A stretch of 64,000 nucleotides of DNA from Thalassobacillus sp. CUG 92003 (GCF_013618635.1 NZ_JABLSJ010000011.1:1-64000), one strand, 5' to 3'; shown: positions 1 to 8,674, numbered from the stretch's first letter. A program made the numbers and translations. Notes: generated by a model not told the origin, from the sequence alone.

Positions 1-126
1 GACGTTCAATCATCCGAATCCCTCACTTTTATGTATTGGGTTCAGTGTACAAGAACACCGCAAACTTTTCTCGGGTTAGAGAAAAATTCGCGATTTTAGA
101 ATAAGAGGGACTTTTTCAGTGGCCTC

Positions 127-552
127 TTAAAACATCCGTAGTTGCTCCATTAGATATATGCCATCTGAGGAAACCCAATAGTCCATAATTTTTCCGTCCT
201 TCACAAAGAAAATATCCATTCCATTAAAACTCATTTTTTCTCCAATATCTGCCTGAGCTCCCTCAATACCACCTATATAAAAACCTGTAAATATCCAACG
301 TGCTGAAACATATGGTCCATCTACAATAGGCCCTACCTCGATTGCCATGTTTACATGATCAAAAAACTTGCACCCCTCTGCAATGATTCCATTTAAAGCT
401 GCTGGCCCTTTCCTTTCATTCGAAGATTTCCCATCCATCCTTGCCTGATGAACCACACAATCAGAGGATGTTATTTCCTCAAGAACAGAAATATCCTCAT
501 TCCAAGCTTTAACCCACATATTATAAATTTGTGCCCCATGAGTAAACGGCAA
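127..552 (-). CDS. SnoaL-like (NTF2-fold) protein
   Basis: A 141-residue protein with the size and pattern of the SnoaL/ester-cyclase branch of the NTF2-like fold. It has an N-terminal helix with a WNEDISVLEEI pattern, a conserved VVHQAR segment and a C-terminal sheet ending VKDGKIMDYWV. No signal peptide or membrane segment is visible. The start is a TTG at 552, chosen because GGAGGG lies about 8 bases upstream. Such proteins are often annotated as polyketide cyclases or hydrolases, but the substrate cannot be read from the sequence. It lies downstream of a quinone oxidoreductase-like gene on the same strand and could share its transcript. Two other NTF2-like proteins are in this window, near 38.1 and 49.9 kb. 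Confidence 0.75.
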   Translation of the reverse strand: MPFTHGAQIYNMWVKAWNEDISVLEEITSSDCVVHQARMDGKSSNERKGPAALNGIIAEGCKFFDHVNMAIEVGPIVDGPYVSARWIFTGFYIGGIEGAQADIGEKMSFNGMDIFFVKDGKIMDYWVSSDGIYLMEQLRMF

Positions 553-651
553 GTTAATCGCCCTCCAAACTTTGGATGATTTATGTTATATAGTTCAGTT
601 TGACGAGAATCGGTCTTTTTCCTGCTTCTATTACACAAGAATAGTCTTCAC

Positions 652-1632
652 TCATGGCGTGATGATTATTTTTCCTATGTTATGTCGATCAGCCATCAAT
701 TGAAACCCTGTATTGACTTCAACCATACTTAGTTTGCGGCTAATTTTAGTAGAAAGATCTTCGGTTGATAATAAATCCAGAACCTTTTCAGCGCTCGCTC
801 TGAGTGATGAAGGACATTCATGTTGTCGTTGACCAGAACTATAACCGACGATCGATCTCGATGTAGAATGAAGATCAGTTGATAATAGTCTCCCGGGTTG
901 TCCGGAAGCGTGGCCATACGTAATTAATTTACCGTAAGGGGCTAAACACTTTAAACTCTTTTCAAATACTTGACCACCGACAGAGTCAAAGACAATATCG
1001 ACGCCGGTGCCGCCGGTCGAATGAACGATCTCTGTCTCAAAGTCTTCACTTCGATACAATATAGCTTTAGTGGCTCCATACTGCTCAATCAACCTTTTTT
1101 TCTGTTCGTTCCCTACAGTCCCAAAGATTTTGGCTTGTTTTCTTTTAAGCAGTTGCAGCAATGTTAAACCCACTCCCCCAGCAGCAGCATGAACTAAGAC
1201 GCGCTCTGATTCTTTCACACCTGCTGCCTTGTGAGCTAATTCGTAAGCAGTCACACCAATACTTAATATGGAGGCAGCGGAATCAAAGGAAACATTTTCA
1301 GGAAGACGATAAGTAAGATGGGAATTTACACTTACATACTCTGCCAGGGCTCCTCCATTGGGAAATCCAGCAACTCTGTCCCCTTGTGAAAACCCTTCGA
1401 CATTCTCTCCTACGTCCATTACAACGCCAGCACAATCAAAGCCCGGTATAAAGACCTCTTCTCTCAAAGCATGATAGTCTCCTTTAATGGCAGACACATC
1501 TGCAAAATTCAAACTGGCCGTTACAACTTTAATTAATACTTCTTTTTGCCCTAGAGAAGGGCGCGACACCTCATCTAGACGTACATACTGGTTATTTTTT
1601 TTACAGTAATCACTTATGACAGCTTTCATCAT
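652..1632 (-). CDS. Zinc-less MDR alcohol dehydrogenase / NADPH:quinone reductase
   Basis: A 326-residue medium-chain dehydrogenase/reductase of the quinone oxidoreductase branch. The N-terminal GroES-like domain contains VKVVTASLNFADVSAIKG and PGFDCAGVV. The Rossmann domain has VLVHAAAGGVGLTLLQL, the usual AAGGVG nucleotide-binding motif, followed by GATKAILY and GGTGVDIVFDSVGG. The zinc-ligand cysteines of true alcohol dehydrogenases are not apparent, which fits an NADPH-dependent quinone or enone reductase. The start is at one of two adjacent ATG codons behind a G-rich ribosome binding site. The family is clear; the physiological substrate is unknown. Confidence 0.88.
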   Translation of the reverse strand: MMKAVISDYCKKNNQYVRLDEVSRPSLGQKEVLIKVVTASLNFADVSAIKGDYHALREEVFIPGFDCAGVVMDVGENVEGFSQGDRVAGFPNGGALAEYVSVNSHLTYRLPENVSFDSAASILSIGVTAYELAHKAAGVKESERVLVHAAAGGVGLTLLQLLKRKQAKIFGTVGNEQKKRLIEQYGATKAILYRSEDFETEIVHSTGGTGVDIVFDSVGGQVFEKSLKCLAPYGKLITYGHASGQPGRLLSTDLHSTSRSIVGYSSGQRQHECPSSLRASAEKVLDLLSTEDLSTKISRKLSMVEVNTGFQLMADRHNIGKIIITP

Positions 1633-2157
1633 CCACCCCCCCTAAACGTAAGGCAAGTTTTCAATGTGGTCATTCAACGTTGCGCAATATTTCGTCTTGT
1701 AAGCATTATTGTATCATTTCACGGTCGTAGCGGCTTGAACCAGGGGTGAATAGGACTATATTAGTTTCTGCCTGGATCATAAATCTGGGGTGGCATATAG
1801 GAAGCGCAATTTGGCCTAAAACATTTAAGATACAGCATGGTGGAGCACGGATTTGGAACGGTGCGGAGCTGATCTGGAACGAATTGGTTTGAAATCAGCA
1901 TATAAGCTGTGGTGCTGAGGTGGCCAGGCATGAATTAATATCTTCCAGGCTTGTAACGCTATCGTTTTGGATCGCAATTTATATTTTTTGGCTTGCAAGC
2001 ATGCTTCATCCAAGTGGAATATCATTTTGTTACTAATATTGAAATTATTAATGAATATCCCTTATCGTAAATACAAGAGCAATAGTGAAAAGATGAAAAA
2101 CAATAGCGAATGTGGAGATGGAGACAAAGTACGTCTAACAACGGGAGCAGTTTATAA
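1633..2157. other. Gene-poor divergent intergenic region
   Basis: About 525 bases between a leftward and a rightward gene. No reading frame here has a convincing ribosome binding site and codon pattern. The sequence looks weakly repetitive: GATTTGGAACG and GATCTGGAACG occur 24 bases apart near 1850-1880. I cannot define an array and identify no riboswitch or terminator. Confidence 0.4.
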
Positions 2158-2577
2158 TTGAGAAAGAAAGTTATCATATTTATTTCATTGGCTTTATTTA
2201 TCATCGTATTAGCAGCCTTCACGTTAGCCGGTAAATTCCCCCTTCGTTCAGGGCCAGGCAACCCAACAGCACACGAGATATTAAATAATAATCCAAATGC
2301 GGACATTCTCAAATTAGACGGAGTTGTCTATTCCAATGTTTCCGATCGAGACTGGGTTGAACGTCATGACTACAATAAGAATGAGCTTATTGGTGAAGTC
2401 AAAAAACAAACAAATAACACGTGGTGGTTTCGGAATTATTATGCTTCAAAACTTCCAAAAGGGACAAAAATTTATTCGACGAATGAGGGAACATACACGA
2501 AAGGTGATGCTCCAGCATTCATCATCATCGAATATGATAACGCGTTGCTCATTTATCAATCCTTAGTTGAAGGGTAA
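2158..2577 (+). CDS. Small exported or membrane-anchored hypothetical protein
   Basis: A 139-residue protein with a positively charged N-terminus (MRKK) and one hydrophobic segment at about residues 5-24. It has no lipobox cysteine, so it is either secreted or anchored by an uncleaved signal. The mature part is polar with aromatic residues (NNTWWFRNYY, IIIEYDNALLIYQSL). The IYSTNEGTYTKGDAPAFIIIE segment resembles small Bacillus secreted proteins of unknown function. The start is a TTG at 2158 with GGGAG about 10 bases upstream; no ATG is better placed. I do not recognise a named family. A methyltransferase gene follows 54 bases later. Confidence 0.65.
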   Translation: MRKKVIIFISLALFIIVLAAFTLAGKFPLRSGPGNPTAHEILNNNPNADILKLDGVVYSNVSDRDWVERHDYNKNELIGEVKKQTNNTWWFRNYYASKLPKGTKIYSTNEGTYTKGDAPAFIIIEYDNALLIYQSLVEG

Positions 2578-2631
2578 TTCCTTTTTATGAACCATCAAAA
2601 ACTGCTGAACAACAAAAAAGGAGGGCGTAAG

Positions 2632-3240
2632 GTGGACATTCAGAAACAGCGGCAATTATTTGATCGACAGGCAGACAAATACGAAGTGCGCGCTACTAAG
2701 CAAGGTCCTGACCATAAATGGCGGAAGCACCTGCTAGCATCAGCAAAAGGAAACGTGTTGGAAGTCTCCGTCGGGGCAGGGACCAACTTTCCGTATTATC
2801 CCAAGGATGCAGCGATTACGGCGGTTGATTTCAGCCCCGCTATGCTGGACAAAGCTAAAGAGCGTGCCCACGCGGAGCAAAGGCAGGTCGAGTTCATGTT
2901 AGGCAATGTAGAAGCACTGGAACTTCCCGAGCATTCATTCGATACCGTTGTTTCCACTTTGTCCATTTGTGCGTATCCGAATCCCGATGAAGTGCTTCGA
3001 CGTTTAGCCAAATGGTGCAGAAAAGATGGTCAGATTTTGCTTCTTGAACATGGGTTGAGTTCAAATCGTTTTTTGGCCGCCCTTCAGAACGTTTTCGATC
3101 CACTCGTTAAGAGGAGAGTGGGGTGTCATATGAACAGGGATTTTATGGGACTGGTCGATGATGCTCCATTAGTGGTGCAACGGCAGGAAGATGCTGTTTT
3201 TGGCGCGGTTCATCTCATCTGGGCTGAACCGAAACGTTAA
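2632..3240 (+). CDS. Class I SAM-dependent methyltransferase (UbiE/PEMT-like)
   Basis: A 202-residue Rossmann-fold methyltransferase. Motif I is VLEVSVGAGTN at about residues 42-52, motif II is the acidic strand end AVDFSP, and the post-II region is GNVEALELPEHSFDTVVSTLS. It is typical of small UbiE-like or phosphatidylethanolamine N-methyltransferase-like enzymes; the acceptor is unknown. The start is the GTG at 2632, 7 bases after AAAGGAGGG. An in-frame ATG at 2587 has no ribosome binding site. The gene ends a few bases from the convergent DUF3221 lipoprotein gene, with no obvious terminator between them. Confidence 0.85.
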   Translation: MDIQKQRQLFDRQADKYEVRATKQGPDHKWRKHLLASAKGNVLEVSVGAGTNFPYYPKDAAITAVDFSPAMLDKAKERAHAEQRQVEFMLGNVEALELPEHSFDTVVSTLSICAYPNPDEVLRRLAKWCRKDGQILLLEHGLSSNRFLAALQNVFDPLVKRRVGCHMNRDFMGLVDDAPLVVQRQEDAVFGAVHLIWAEPKR

Positions 3241-3246
3241 ATTAAG

Positions 3247-3726
3247 CTACTGCTTATCGTTTACTCGAACCATGTACTCATCATCATGAATCGTGTTTTT
3301 CAGCTTTATAGACCATTCGTCTTGGTCAGCCTCATATGAAATGGATCGGACCGTTAAAGTTCCATTTTCGGGACGTTGTTGCGTTAAGGCTTTATTTAAG
3401 GCTTCAGCGTCAGATAGTGTTGCACCTTCTAGAATAGAACTCGGTATAACGTCTACTCTTCCAGCAGATGTTTGACCTGGATAGGATTCAGCTATAGGTC
3501 CGTCATACCAAACATCTACTTGTTCCCCGATTTTAACATCACCAGGAGCATCCCTAGCCCAGACAGCGTCGTAAAATTCTTTTGTTTCCCCTGTATCTTC
3601 AGATTCGGTAGCGACAACCAATATTTCATTATTTTTCTTATCCATAATATAACCTGTGATATCTGGGCTGGTGCATCCAACTAAAATGAGTAGAATGCCA
3701 ATAGAAAAAACAAACTTCTTAGTCAT
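3247..3726 (-). CDS. DUF3221 (YobA-like) lipoprotein
   Basis: A 159-residue predicted lipoprotein. A short basic, hydrophobic signal ends in the lipobox LVGC, with the lipidated cysteine at about residue 18. The mature part carries the DUF3221 pattern: ITGYIMDK, a central VDVWYDGPIAESYPGQ segment and polar ends. The family is found in Bacillaceae and has no established function. The start is an ATG with GAAAGGAG upstream. It faces the rightward methyltransferase gene tail to tail. The assignment rests on the VWYDGPIAESYPGQ motif and on size. Confidence 0.82.
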   Translation of the reverse strand: MTKKFVFSIGILLILVGCTSPDITGYIMDKKNNEILVVATESEDTGETKEFYDAVWARDAPGDVKIGEQVDVWYDGPIAESYPGQTSAGRVDVIPSSILEGATLSDAEALNKALTQQRPENGTLTVRSISYEADQDEWSIKLKNTIHDDEYMVRVNDKQ

Positions 3727-3767
3727 TCTGTGGCTCCTTTCAATAAACGTTCGAGCTTCCGCTACGT

Positions 3768-3806
3768 AAAAAAAGACACAAAGCCAACCACAGCCTTGTG
3801 TCTTTT
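3768..3806 (-). terminator. Rho-independent terminator of the DUF1002 gene
   Basis: Leftward transcripts form AAAGACACAA pairing with TTGTGTCTTT around a short loop, followed by a run of U. It lies just past the stop codon of the DUF1002 gene. Confidence 0.85.
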
Positions 3807-3809
3807 CTA

Positions 3810-4718
3810 TTAACTGAACAAAGAACGGATAAAATTAGTTAACGACGTGAAGAAGCTTTCAATTGCTGAAGATACTTTGTTCCAAAAACCCTCGTCACCC
3901 ACTAAATCCTGGATGGTATTGGTTAAATCGTCCAATTGGTTGCGAACCTGGTCAAAATCGATATTCAAATCTTTCATTTGATTAAACAAGTCCGTCAATC
4001 GTTTGCGGTCTTCTTCACTCAACTCAATATTAAGGGCTTGGAGCTGCTCCTGCACAATTTGTTCAACTTCTTCGCGTGTAGCCGGGTCCTGGTCAGCAAT
4101 CGCTTTTTTAATTTCTGTCATCAGCTCACTGACTTGGTCGCGATCCAATCCTTCTTTCTCAGCCAACGATGTCGATACATTCAACTCTTCATTGGCAACT
4201 TCCATACGGCCTTCATCTAGTTTCGCGCCTTTTTGATCGTACGCTTTATATATGCCTGTCAGCGCGGAATGCCCTGATACTTTTACAGACGACGCCACTT
4301 TCACATCAGCATCCTCGACGCCTGCAGTCAATAACGCGTTCGCATACATTTCTTTTGTTACGTCGGTAATATTGTCAGGTGATACGATTTCTATATTCAG
4401 CCCTTCTCCTTGGTCCTTTTGAATAATCTTTACGGATGAGAACATTCTGGAGTTAGGGTTTCCGCCGATATAGCTCGCTATATCCTGTCCGTCTACTGTA
4501 AACACATCCACTTCGTTGTGTTGATCGACTTCCAGCAGTTCCTGGACATCTGACTTTTGCTGCTCTGTTAACGATCCGCCATAGACAACGATAGGCAGCC
4601 CTAATTTTTCGTTGATTGATTCGCTTTGATCCGTTGATGCAAATACTTTACTATTCTGTTGGCTGATACCGACGATCAGGCAGAGGGCAATTAACATAAG
4701 ACTTAAACGTTTAAGCAT
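3810..4718 (-). CDS. DUF1002 family exported protein (YpuA-like)
   Basis: A 302-residue exported protein. An N-terminal signal (MLKRLSLMLIALCLIVGIS) precedes a DUF1002 domain with IVVYGGSLTEQQKSDVQELL and VKVASSVKVSGHSALTGIYKAY. The C-terminal third is rich in charged helices and ends in the hydrophobic stretch FFTSLTNFIRSLF. It matches B. subtilis YpuA in size and layout; the biochemical role is not established. The ATG start has AAGGAGTAGA upstream. It is a single-gene unit with its own terminator and is divergent from the PfpI-like gene. Confidence 0.85.
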   Translation of the reverse strand: MLKRLSLMLIALCLIVGISQQNSKVFASTDQSESINEKLGLPIVVYGGSLTEQQKSDVQELLEVDQHNEVDVFTVDGQDIASYIGGNPNSRMFSSVKIIQKDQGEGLNIEIVSPDNITDVTKEMYANALLTAGVEDADVKVASSVKVSGHSALTGIYKAYDQKGAKLDEGRMEVANEELNVSTSLAEKEGLDRDQVSELMTEIKKAIADQDPATREEVEQIVQEQLQALNIELSEEDRKRLTDLFNQMKDLNIDFDQVRNQLDDLTNTIQDLVGDEGFWNKVSSAIESFFTSLTNFIRSLFS

Positions 4719-4958
4719 ACATTCTACTCCTTATCAATTTAATGGAAATCGCTGGCTAATGACTGAGCACGTCCATCCCTATTTATTATACCTTATTCTT
4801 TCCTTTGGATAATAGATAATGTGCTCGTTGTTTATTGACGTTTCTCGACCCGAAAACGTTTCACTTCAGCTGACATTCAATCGTCAACAGTCGATAAACT
4901 GTGATGCGTTTGATACACTGAGCATGTTTCAGGATATAAAAGAAGGAGGCATTACGAC

Positions 4959-5483
4959 ATGCGTTTACATCATAAGAAAGTCATTGCACTCGTCAGTAAA
5001 GATTTTGAAGATTTAGAGCTTTGGTATCCTTTACTGAGATTACAGGAAGAAGGCGCCACTGTGCACCTGGTCGGGGAAAAAGCCAATGCGGAATACCCTG
5101 GTAAATACGGAGTTCCAGCCACGTCTGATTATACTTTCTCCGATATTGATCCTGCTGATTACGATGGAATCCTCGTGCCGGGAGGATGGTCTCCTGATAA
5201 GCTGAGACGCTATCCGGAAGTCCTGCACATGGTGCAGCATATGGATCAGAATAATAAGCCAATCGGTGAAATTTGTCATGCCGGCTGGGTCCTCATTTCA
5301 GCAGACATCCTTAAAGGCCGCAATGTGACCAGTACGCCTGGCATCAAGGACGATATGACAAACGCCGGCGCTAATTGGGTCGATGAAGCTGTGGTCGTGG
5401 ACAACCATATCGTGTCTGCGCGCAGACCGCCTGACCTGCCGCCTTATGCAAAGGCCTTTGCTGATTTACTGGCAGATAATTAA
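4959..5483 (+). CDS. DJ-1/PfpI family protein (type 1 glutamine amidotransferase-like)
   Basis: A 174-residue DJ-1/PfpI superfamily protein, the usual length for PfpI/YhbO/YfkM-type proteins. Conserved elements are the start VIALVSKDFEDLELWYPLLRL, the acidic motif DGILVPGGW and the nucleophile elbow GEICHAGWVL with the reactive cysteine at about residue 108, followed by GRNVTSTPGIKDDM. Members act as stress-related hydrolases or glycation-repair enzymes in the cytoplasm. In B. subtilis related genes belong to the general stress regulon, but no clear stress promoter is visible here. The ATG is preceded by AGAAGGAGGC. Confidence 0.9.
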   Translation: MRLHHKKVIALVSKDFEDLELWYPLLRLQEEGATVHLVGEKANAEYPGKYGVPATSDYTFSDIDPADYDGILVPGGWSPDKLRRYPEVLHMVQHMDQNNKPIGEICHAGWVLISADILKGRNVTSTPGIKDDMTNAGANWVDEAVVVDNHIVSARRPPDLPPYAKAFADLLADN

Positions 5484-5508
5484 AAAAACGAGGTAAAACT
5501 AAATGATA

Positions 5509-5559
5509 CAATACACATGCCGAACTGATTTCGCTGAATTCAGTTCGGCATGTGTATTG
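5509..5559. repeat. Perfect 20-bp-arm hairpin between convergent genes
   Basis: Left arm 5509-5528 (CAATACACATGCCGAACTGA) is the exact reverse complement of right arm 5540-5559, with an 11-base loop. It sits between a rightward PfpI-like gene and a leftward acyl-CoA dehydrogenase gene. It could terminate transcripts from both sides, yet it lacks the T-run of a usual intrinsic terminator. Confidence 0.9.
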
Positions 5560-5621
5560 CTAAGGAACAACGCAGATTCGTAGTAACACTTCTGATTTAC
5601 TTAGTATTCCAGTCTCGACTT

Positions 5622-6782
5622 TTATCCATCCAGCGCGTTCCCGGCCAATATTTGCAGAACGGCATCATCCATAGGGGGGTTATGAAGTCCTGCCCGTACA
5701 TCACGGTAATATTTTTCAAATTGATACTGTTTCGACAATCCGCGGCCGCCCGCTACTCTCATCGCTAAATCGACTATTTCTTGTGCTTTGTTCGTGACAG
5801 ATACTTTGACCGCAGCTAAATCACCGGCCATTTCAGTCCGTTTCACTGGTTGTTCGTCCCATTTTTGTGCTACGGAATAAAGAAAGTGATGAGCCTCAAT
5901 CAACTTGAGATCCATCTCTCCTATTTTCTCACGAATGTGAGATACTTCTGAAATCGTTGTGTTTAAACTGTTCGGCTGAAAATTTTGGGCAAACGTAATG
6001 GCTTTATTGCGTGCTGCTAGGGCGATTCCAAGATAGCAAGCGGGTATGTGAAGCAGCCAACCTTTGGGAGAGGGTTTTTGACTGCCTTTCATTTCGACCA
6101 AGTCACGCTCGGGGAGCTTCACATTCTCTAACACGAGATCATCACTTCCTGTTCCACGCATTCCAAGCGTGTCCCACGTTTTTTCAACTTTAACGCCAGA
6201 CAAATCACGATGTATTAAAAACCACCCTACTGTGTCGAGTTCTTCTACATAAGCCGATACAATAAAATAGTCTAACTGCTCAGCCATAGACGTAAAGGTT
6301 TTTCGTCCATTCAACACGTAACCTTCCCCCTGGCGCACAGCTTTAGTTTCGGGTATGCCGCCGCGGGTGGGGCTTCCGGTTGCAGGTTCTGAAGCAGCTC
6401 GATTAACAATCACTTGATTAGCTTTTATTTCATTGGCTAATCGTACAAAGTCAGTATCCTCCCAAGGCTGGTCATCCTTCAGTTCCATGACTACACCTAA
6501 ATGCCAGCCGATGGAAAGTGCTGCTGAACCATCACCTTCAGCCAGCTTTTCTTGCAGTAACAAAAACGTATATAAGGATATATTCTCTCCACCATAGTTC
6601 GCTGGTAACGTGAGTGAAGGGTATTTTTCCTTCTTCATTTCATGCAGCAATTCAAACGAAAAGGAAGCTTCCTTATCAGATTGAGCCGCGACCTCTCCTG
6701 CCTTTTCTGCTAATCGTTCGGCTTTGCTGAACAGTCGCTGCTGGTCTTCGGTCTTCACCCATTTCTTAAGTAGGTCTGTCAC
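5622..6782 (-). CDS. Acyl-CoA dehydrogenase family flavoprotein
   Basis: A 386-residue acyl-CoA dehydrogenase. The N-terminal helical part has KYPSLTLPANYGGENISLYTFLLLQEKLAEGDGSAALSIGWHLG. The middle beta domain has NGRKTFTSMAEQLDYFIVSAY and WDTLGMRGTGSDDLVLENVKLP. The C-terminal helical bundle ends RVAGGRGLSKQYQFEKYYRDVRAGLHNPPMDD. It is expected to bind FAD and oxidise an acyl-CoA or a related nitroalkane or sulphur substrate. The catalytic glutamate common in true acyl-CoA dehydrogenases is not evident, so the substrate is open. GTG start at 6782 with GGAGGTG upstream. No partner beta-oxidation genes are adjacent. Confidence 0.87.
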   Translation of the reverse strand: MTDLLKKWVKTEDQQRLFSKAERLAEKAGEVAAQSDKEASFSFELLHEMKKEKYPSLTLPANYGGENISLYTFLLLQEKLAEGDGSAALSIGWHLGVVMELKDDQPWEDTDFVRLANEIKANQVIVNRAASEPATGSPTRGGIPETKAVRQGEGYVLNGRKTFTSMAEQLDYFIVSAYVEELDTVGWFLIHRDLSGVKVEKTWDTLGMRGTGSDDLVLENVKLPERDLVEMKGSQKPSPKGWLLHIPACYLGIALAARNKAITFAQNFQPNSLNTTISEVSHIREKIGEMDLKLIEAHHFLYSVAQKWDEQPVKRTEMAGDLAAVKVSVTNKAQEIVDLAMRVAGGRGLSKQYQFEKYYRDVRAGLHNPPMDDAVLQILAGNALDG

Positions 6783-6878
6783 CCTTACACCTCCGATTTT
6801 CTATCCATCTTTCCTTAAATCATACAAAAACAGTCAGGATTATGCCAATTGTGAGTTTGAATTTTTCTGTATAATAGG

Positions 6879-6904
6879 TGTAACATTCCTTACTCCCACA
6901 CGTT
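6879..6904 (+). promoter_or_regulatory. Putative ECF sigma autoregulatory promoter
   Basis: TGTAAC (6879-6884) is followed after exactly 16 bases by CGTT (6901-6904), 35 bases before the start of the ECF sigma gene. This is the AAC-N16-CGT pattern of Bacillus ECF sigma promoters. A sigma-A-like TATAAT at 6870-6875 lies just upstream and could drive basal expression. Confidence 0.65.
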
Positions 6905-6938
6905 GTAAGTGTGAAGTTAATAGTGATGGAGGTCCATT

Positions 6939-7463
6939 GTGAATGAACAACAAAAGCAGCGTTTAGAAGATGTTTACGCTCACCACGCCAAATCACTCTA
7001 TTTCTATTTATTAAAGATGACAGGATCCCCTCAGATTGCAGAGGATTTAGTCCAGGAAACCTTCGTACGCGCTACTGTGTCTTTGTCATTTTATAAACAA
7101 GAGCAAGTCAAAGCCTGGTTGTTCAAAGTTGCTCGCCATGCTTACCTTGATCTGTGGCGTAAACGTCAAAAATGGAAATGGGTCCCGTTTTATGACGTGC
7201 TGAATCAGCACCCGATCACCAACCCTAACGGTGAACCCGAAGCCGCGTTATTGAAACAGGAAGCGAGAATCGAGATTGATCAATTAATGGATGCTCTCCC
7301 CGAAACGTATCGCACAGCCCTGTATTTACGTGAAACCTTAGAACTCTCCTACAAGGAGATTGGTGAAACAATGGACCAGAATGAAAACCAAGTGAAAGTT
7401 ACGCTCCACCGGGCCCGGCAACGAATGAAACAGCTCAATGATGAAAGGAATGTAGAACGATGA
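6939..7463 (+). CDS. ECF-family RNA polymerase sigma factor (SigM-like)
   Basis: A 174-residue sigma-70 family protein with only regions 2 and 4. Region 2 contains YFYLLKMTGSPQIAEDLVQE and VKAWLFKVARHAYLDLWRK. Region 4 is the helix-turn-helix LSYKEIGETMDQNENQVKVTLHRARQRMK near the C-terminus. It would direct core RNA polymerase to a stress regulon, likely cell envelope stress by analogy with SigM. GTG start with GGAGGT at 6928-6933. Its stop overlaps the anti-sigma gene start by 4 bases, implying translational coupling. The promoter upstream looks like an ECF site, so autoregulation is likely. Confidence 0.92.
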   Translation: MNEQQKQRLEDVYAHHAKSLYFYLLKMTGSPQIAEDLVQETFVRATVSLSFYKQEQVKAWLFKVARHAYLDLWRKRQKWKWVPFYDVLNQHPITNPNGEPEAALLKQEARIEIDQLMDALPETYRTALYLRETLELSYKEIGETMDQNENQVKVTLHRARQRMKQLNDERNVER

Positions 7464-8449
7464 CCGAATGGACTGAAGCAAAAGAAAAAAGAATCCTGTG
7501 GAAGTATCGCTTTTCACTTACGTTTCGGGTAATCCGGATTTTACTTGGGATTTTCCTCTTATATGTCCTCTACAATGCCAGCATCCACCTGTTTTATGAT
7601 TACAGCAACTCAGGGGAGAAAAATGCGTATTACGCTAAACTCGCTATTGAATGGAAATATCCTGCTTTGCAAACCGATTTTCACAATCCGCCTGCTGATA
7701 TAACGCCTTTATTGACTCAGTCGTTGGAAATCCCTGTTTCGCGTAAAGTTGGAGCCGAAGCTGAAAACGTCGGGATGGCTGACATTCATAAAACAATCTT
7801 CCCTTGGTTCTCGAGCCAGTCAATGGAATTTTTTGAACATAATCAACAGGGACCATTCACTTTTTATTTACCTGAAAACCCACGTAACGGGGAACCCGCA
7901 ACATTCATTGACTCCGACCAGGTTTGGGAACGCCTGGATAAAGTTCATGAAGGTACTGTAGCCGACTTGGCCTTCTCCACCAAATCGTTCCACACGCCGG
8001 AAGAAATGAGTGAGTTGTTAGCGGGATACGATGTGGATATTGAATGGATGGCCCTTTATACAGGGGAATTATCCGACTTTGAGATCGGGTACAGCCAGAG
8101 CGGAGGAGCACTGATGGTGAATGGAATTGGGTTAAGTGCAGGTAGGGAAATCGATAAACAAACCTATCAATCCGGCGCCACCTATCCGCTATCCCAAAAA
8201 AATATCGGGCAAAGCAAAGACCTCATGTTAGCTAACATGAAAAATATACTAGACAAAGGAATGCCTTACTATAAACATTTCCTTGAGCTACCGCATCTGC
8301 AAGAAAGGTATACCTATATGAATGAACACGGGTTTGACGTGTATGGCGCTGTCGTAACTGGGCCTGTCGAGGAATTATTAAAGCTCCGAGAGGAAAGTCA
8401 ACTTCACGGGGTGAGCCTGGGCGAATTGGAATATTGGAATTGGGATTGA
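7460..8449 (+). CDS. Membrane-anchored anti-sigma factor
   Basis: A 329-residue protein with a short cytoplasmic N-terminus, one membrane segment at about residues 25-45 (VIRILLGIFLLYVLYNASIHLF) and a large extracytoplasmic domain. The pattern fits the paired anti-sigma N- and C-terminal domains found next to Bacillus ECF factors, for example around SigM. It is expected to hold the sigma factor at the membrane until an envelope signal releases it. The start overlaps the sigma stop (ATGA). Assignment rests on context and layout more than on sharp motifs. Confidence 0.82.
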   Translation: MTEWTEAKEKRILWKYRFSLTFRVIRILLGIFLLYVLYNASIHLFYDYSNSGEKNAYYAKLAIEWKYPALQTDFHNPPADITPLLTQSLEIPVSRKVGAEAENVGMADIHKTIFPWFSSQSMEFFEHNQQGPFTFYLPENPRNGEPATFIDSDQVWERLDKVHEGTVADLAFSTKSFHTPEEMSELLAGYDVDIEWMALYTGELSDFEIGYSQSGGALMVNGIGLSAGREIDKQTYQSGATYPLSQKNIGQSKDLMLANMKNILDKGMPYYKHFLELPHLQERYTYMNEHGFDVYGAVVTGPVEELLKLREESQLHGVSLGELEYWNWD

Positions 8450-8509
8450 GTGAGAGAATTCTCATAAAAACTACGACGTATGATTCAATACGCCCACCTG
8501 TTCCTGTGA

Positions 8510-8515
8510 TATAAT
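8510..8515 (+). promoter_or_regulatory. Extended -10 promoter of the toxin mRNA
   Basis: TGATATAAT gives an extended -10 with TATAAT at 8510-8515, about 58 bases before the toxin ATG. No good -35 is present, as is common with extended -10 promoters. Confidence 0.5.
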
Positions 8516-8572
8516 CGGAAAAGATAAGCATTCTTTTAGGGTGGTCGGCTAACCCCACTACGAGAGGGGGTG

Positions 8573-8674
8573 ATGCCTATCTGCATGCACGAAATCCTGA
8601 TGGTGTTATTTGCATTTGGAACTTTCTTGACTGCATTGCTTACGTTGGTCTTAAATATGATCAATAAAAAATAG
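8573..8674 (+). CDS. Putative holin-like type I toxin (TxpA/BsrG class)
   Basis: A 33-residue hydrophobic peptide, beginning MPICMHEILMVLFAFGTFLT and ending LVLNMINKK. One membrane helix covers about residues 7-29 and a short lysine tail follows. This is the layout of the putative holin-like toxins of Bacillaceae. The leader just upstream, with CTAACCCCACTACGAGAGGG before GGTGATG, can fold over the ribosome binding site, as in related type I toxin mRNAs. The 3' end overlaps a convergent antisense RNA. Overproduction would be expected to damage the membrane; that is inferred from the family. The peptide is short enough to be missed by automated gene calling. Confidence 0.8.
   Translation: MPICMHEILMVLFAFGTFLTALLTLVLNMINKK

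Noticed and set aside
1825-2025. 66-residue minus-strand frame and possible third repeat array
   Set aside because: Only two clear GAT(T/C)TGGAACG units; not enough for an array, and no coding signals.
2022-2312. 96-residue minus-strand frame overlapping the small exported protein gene
   Set aside because: No ribosome binding site; covers the signal peptide of the better supported plus-strand gene.
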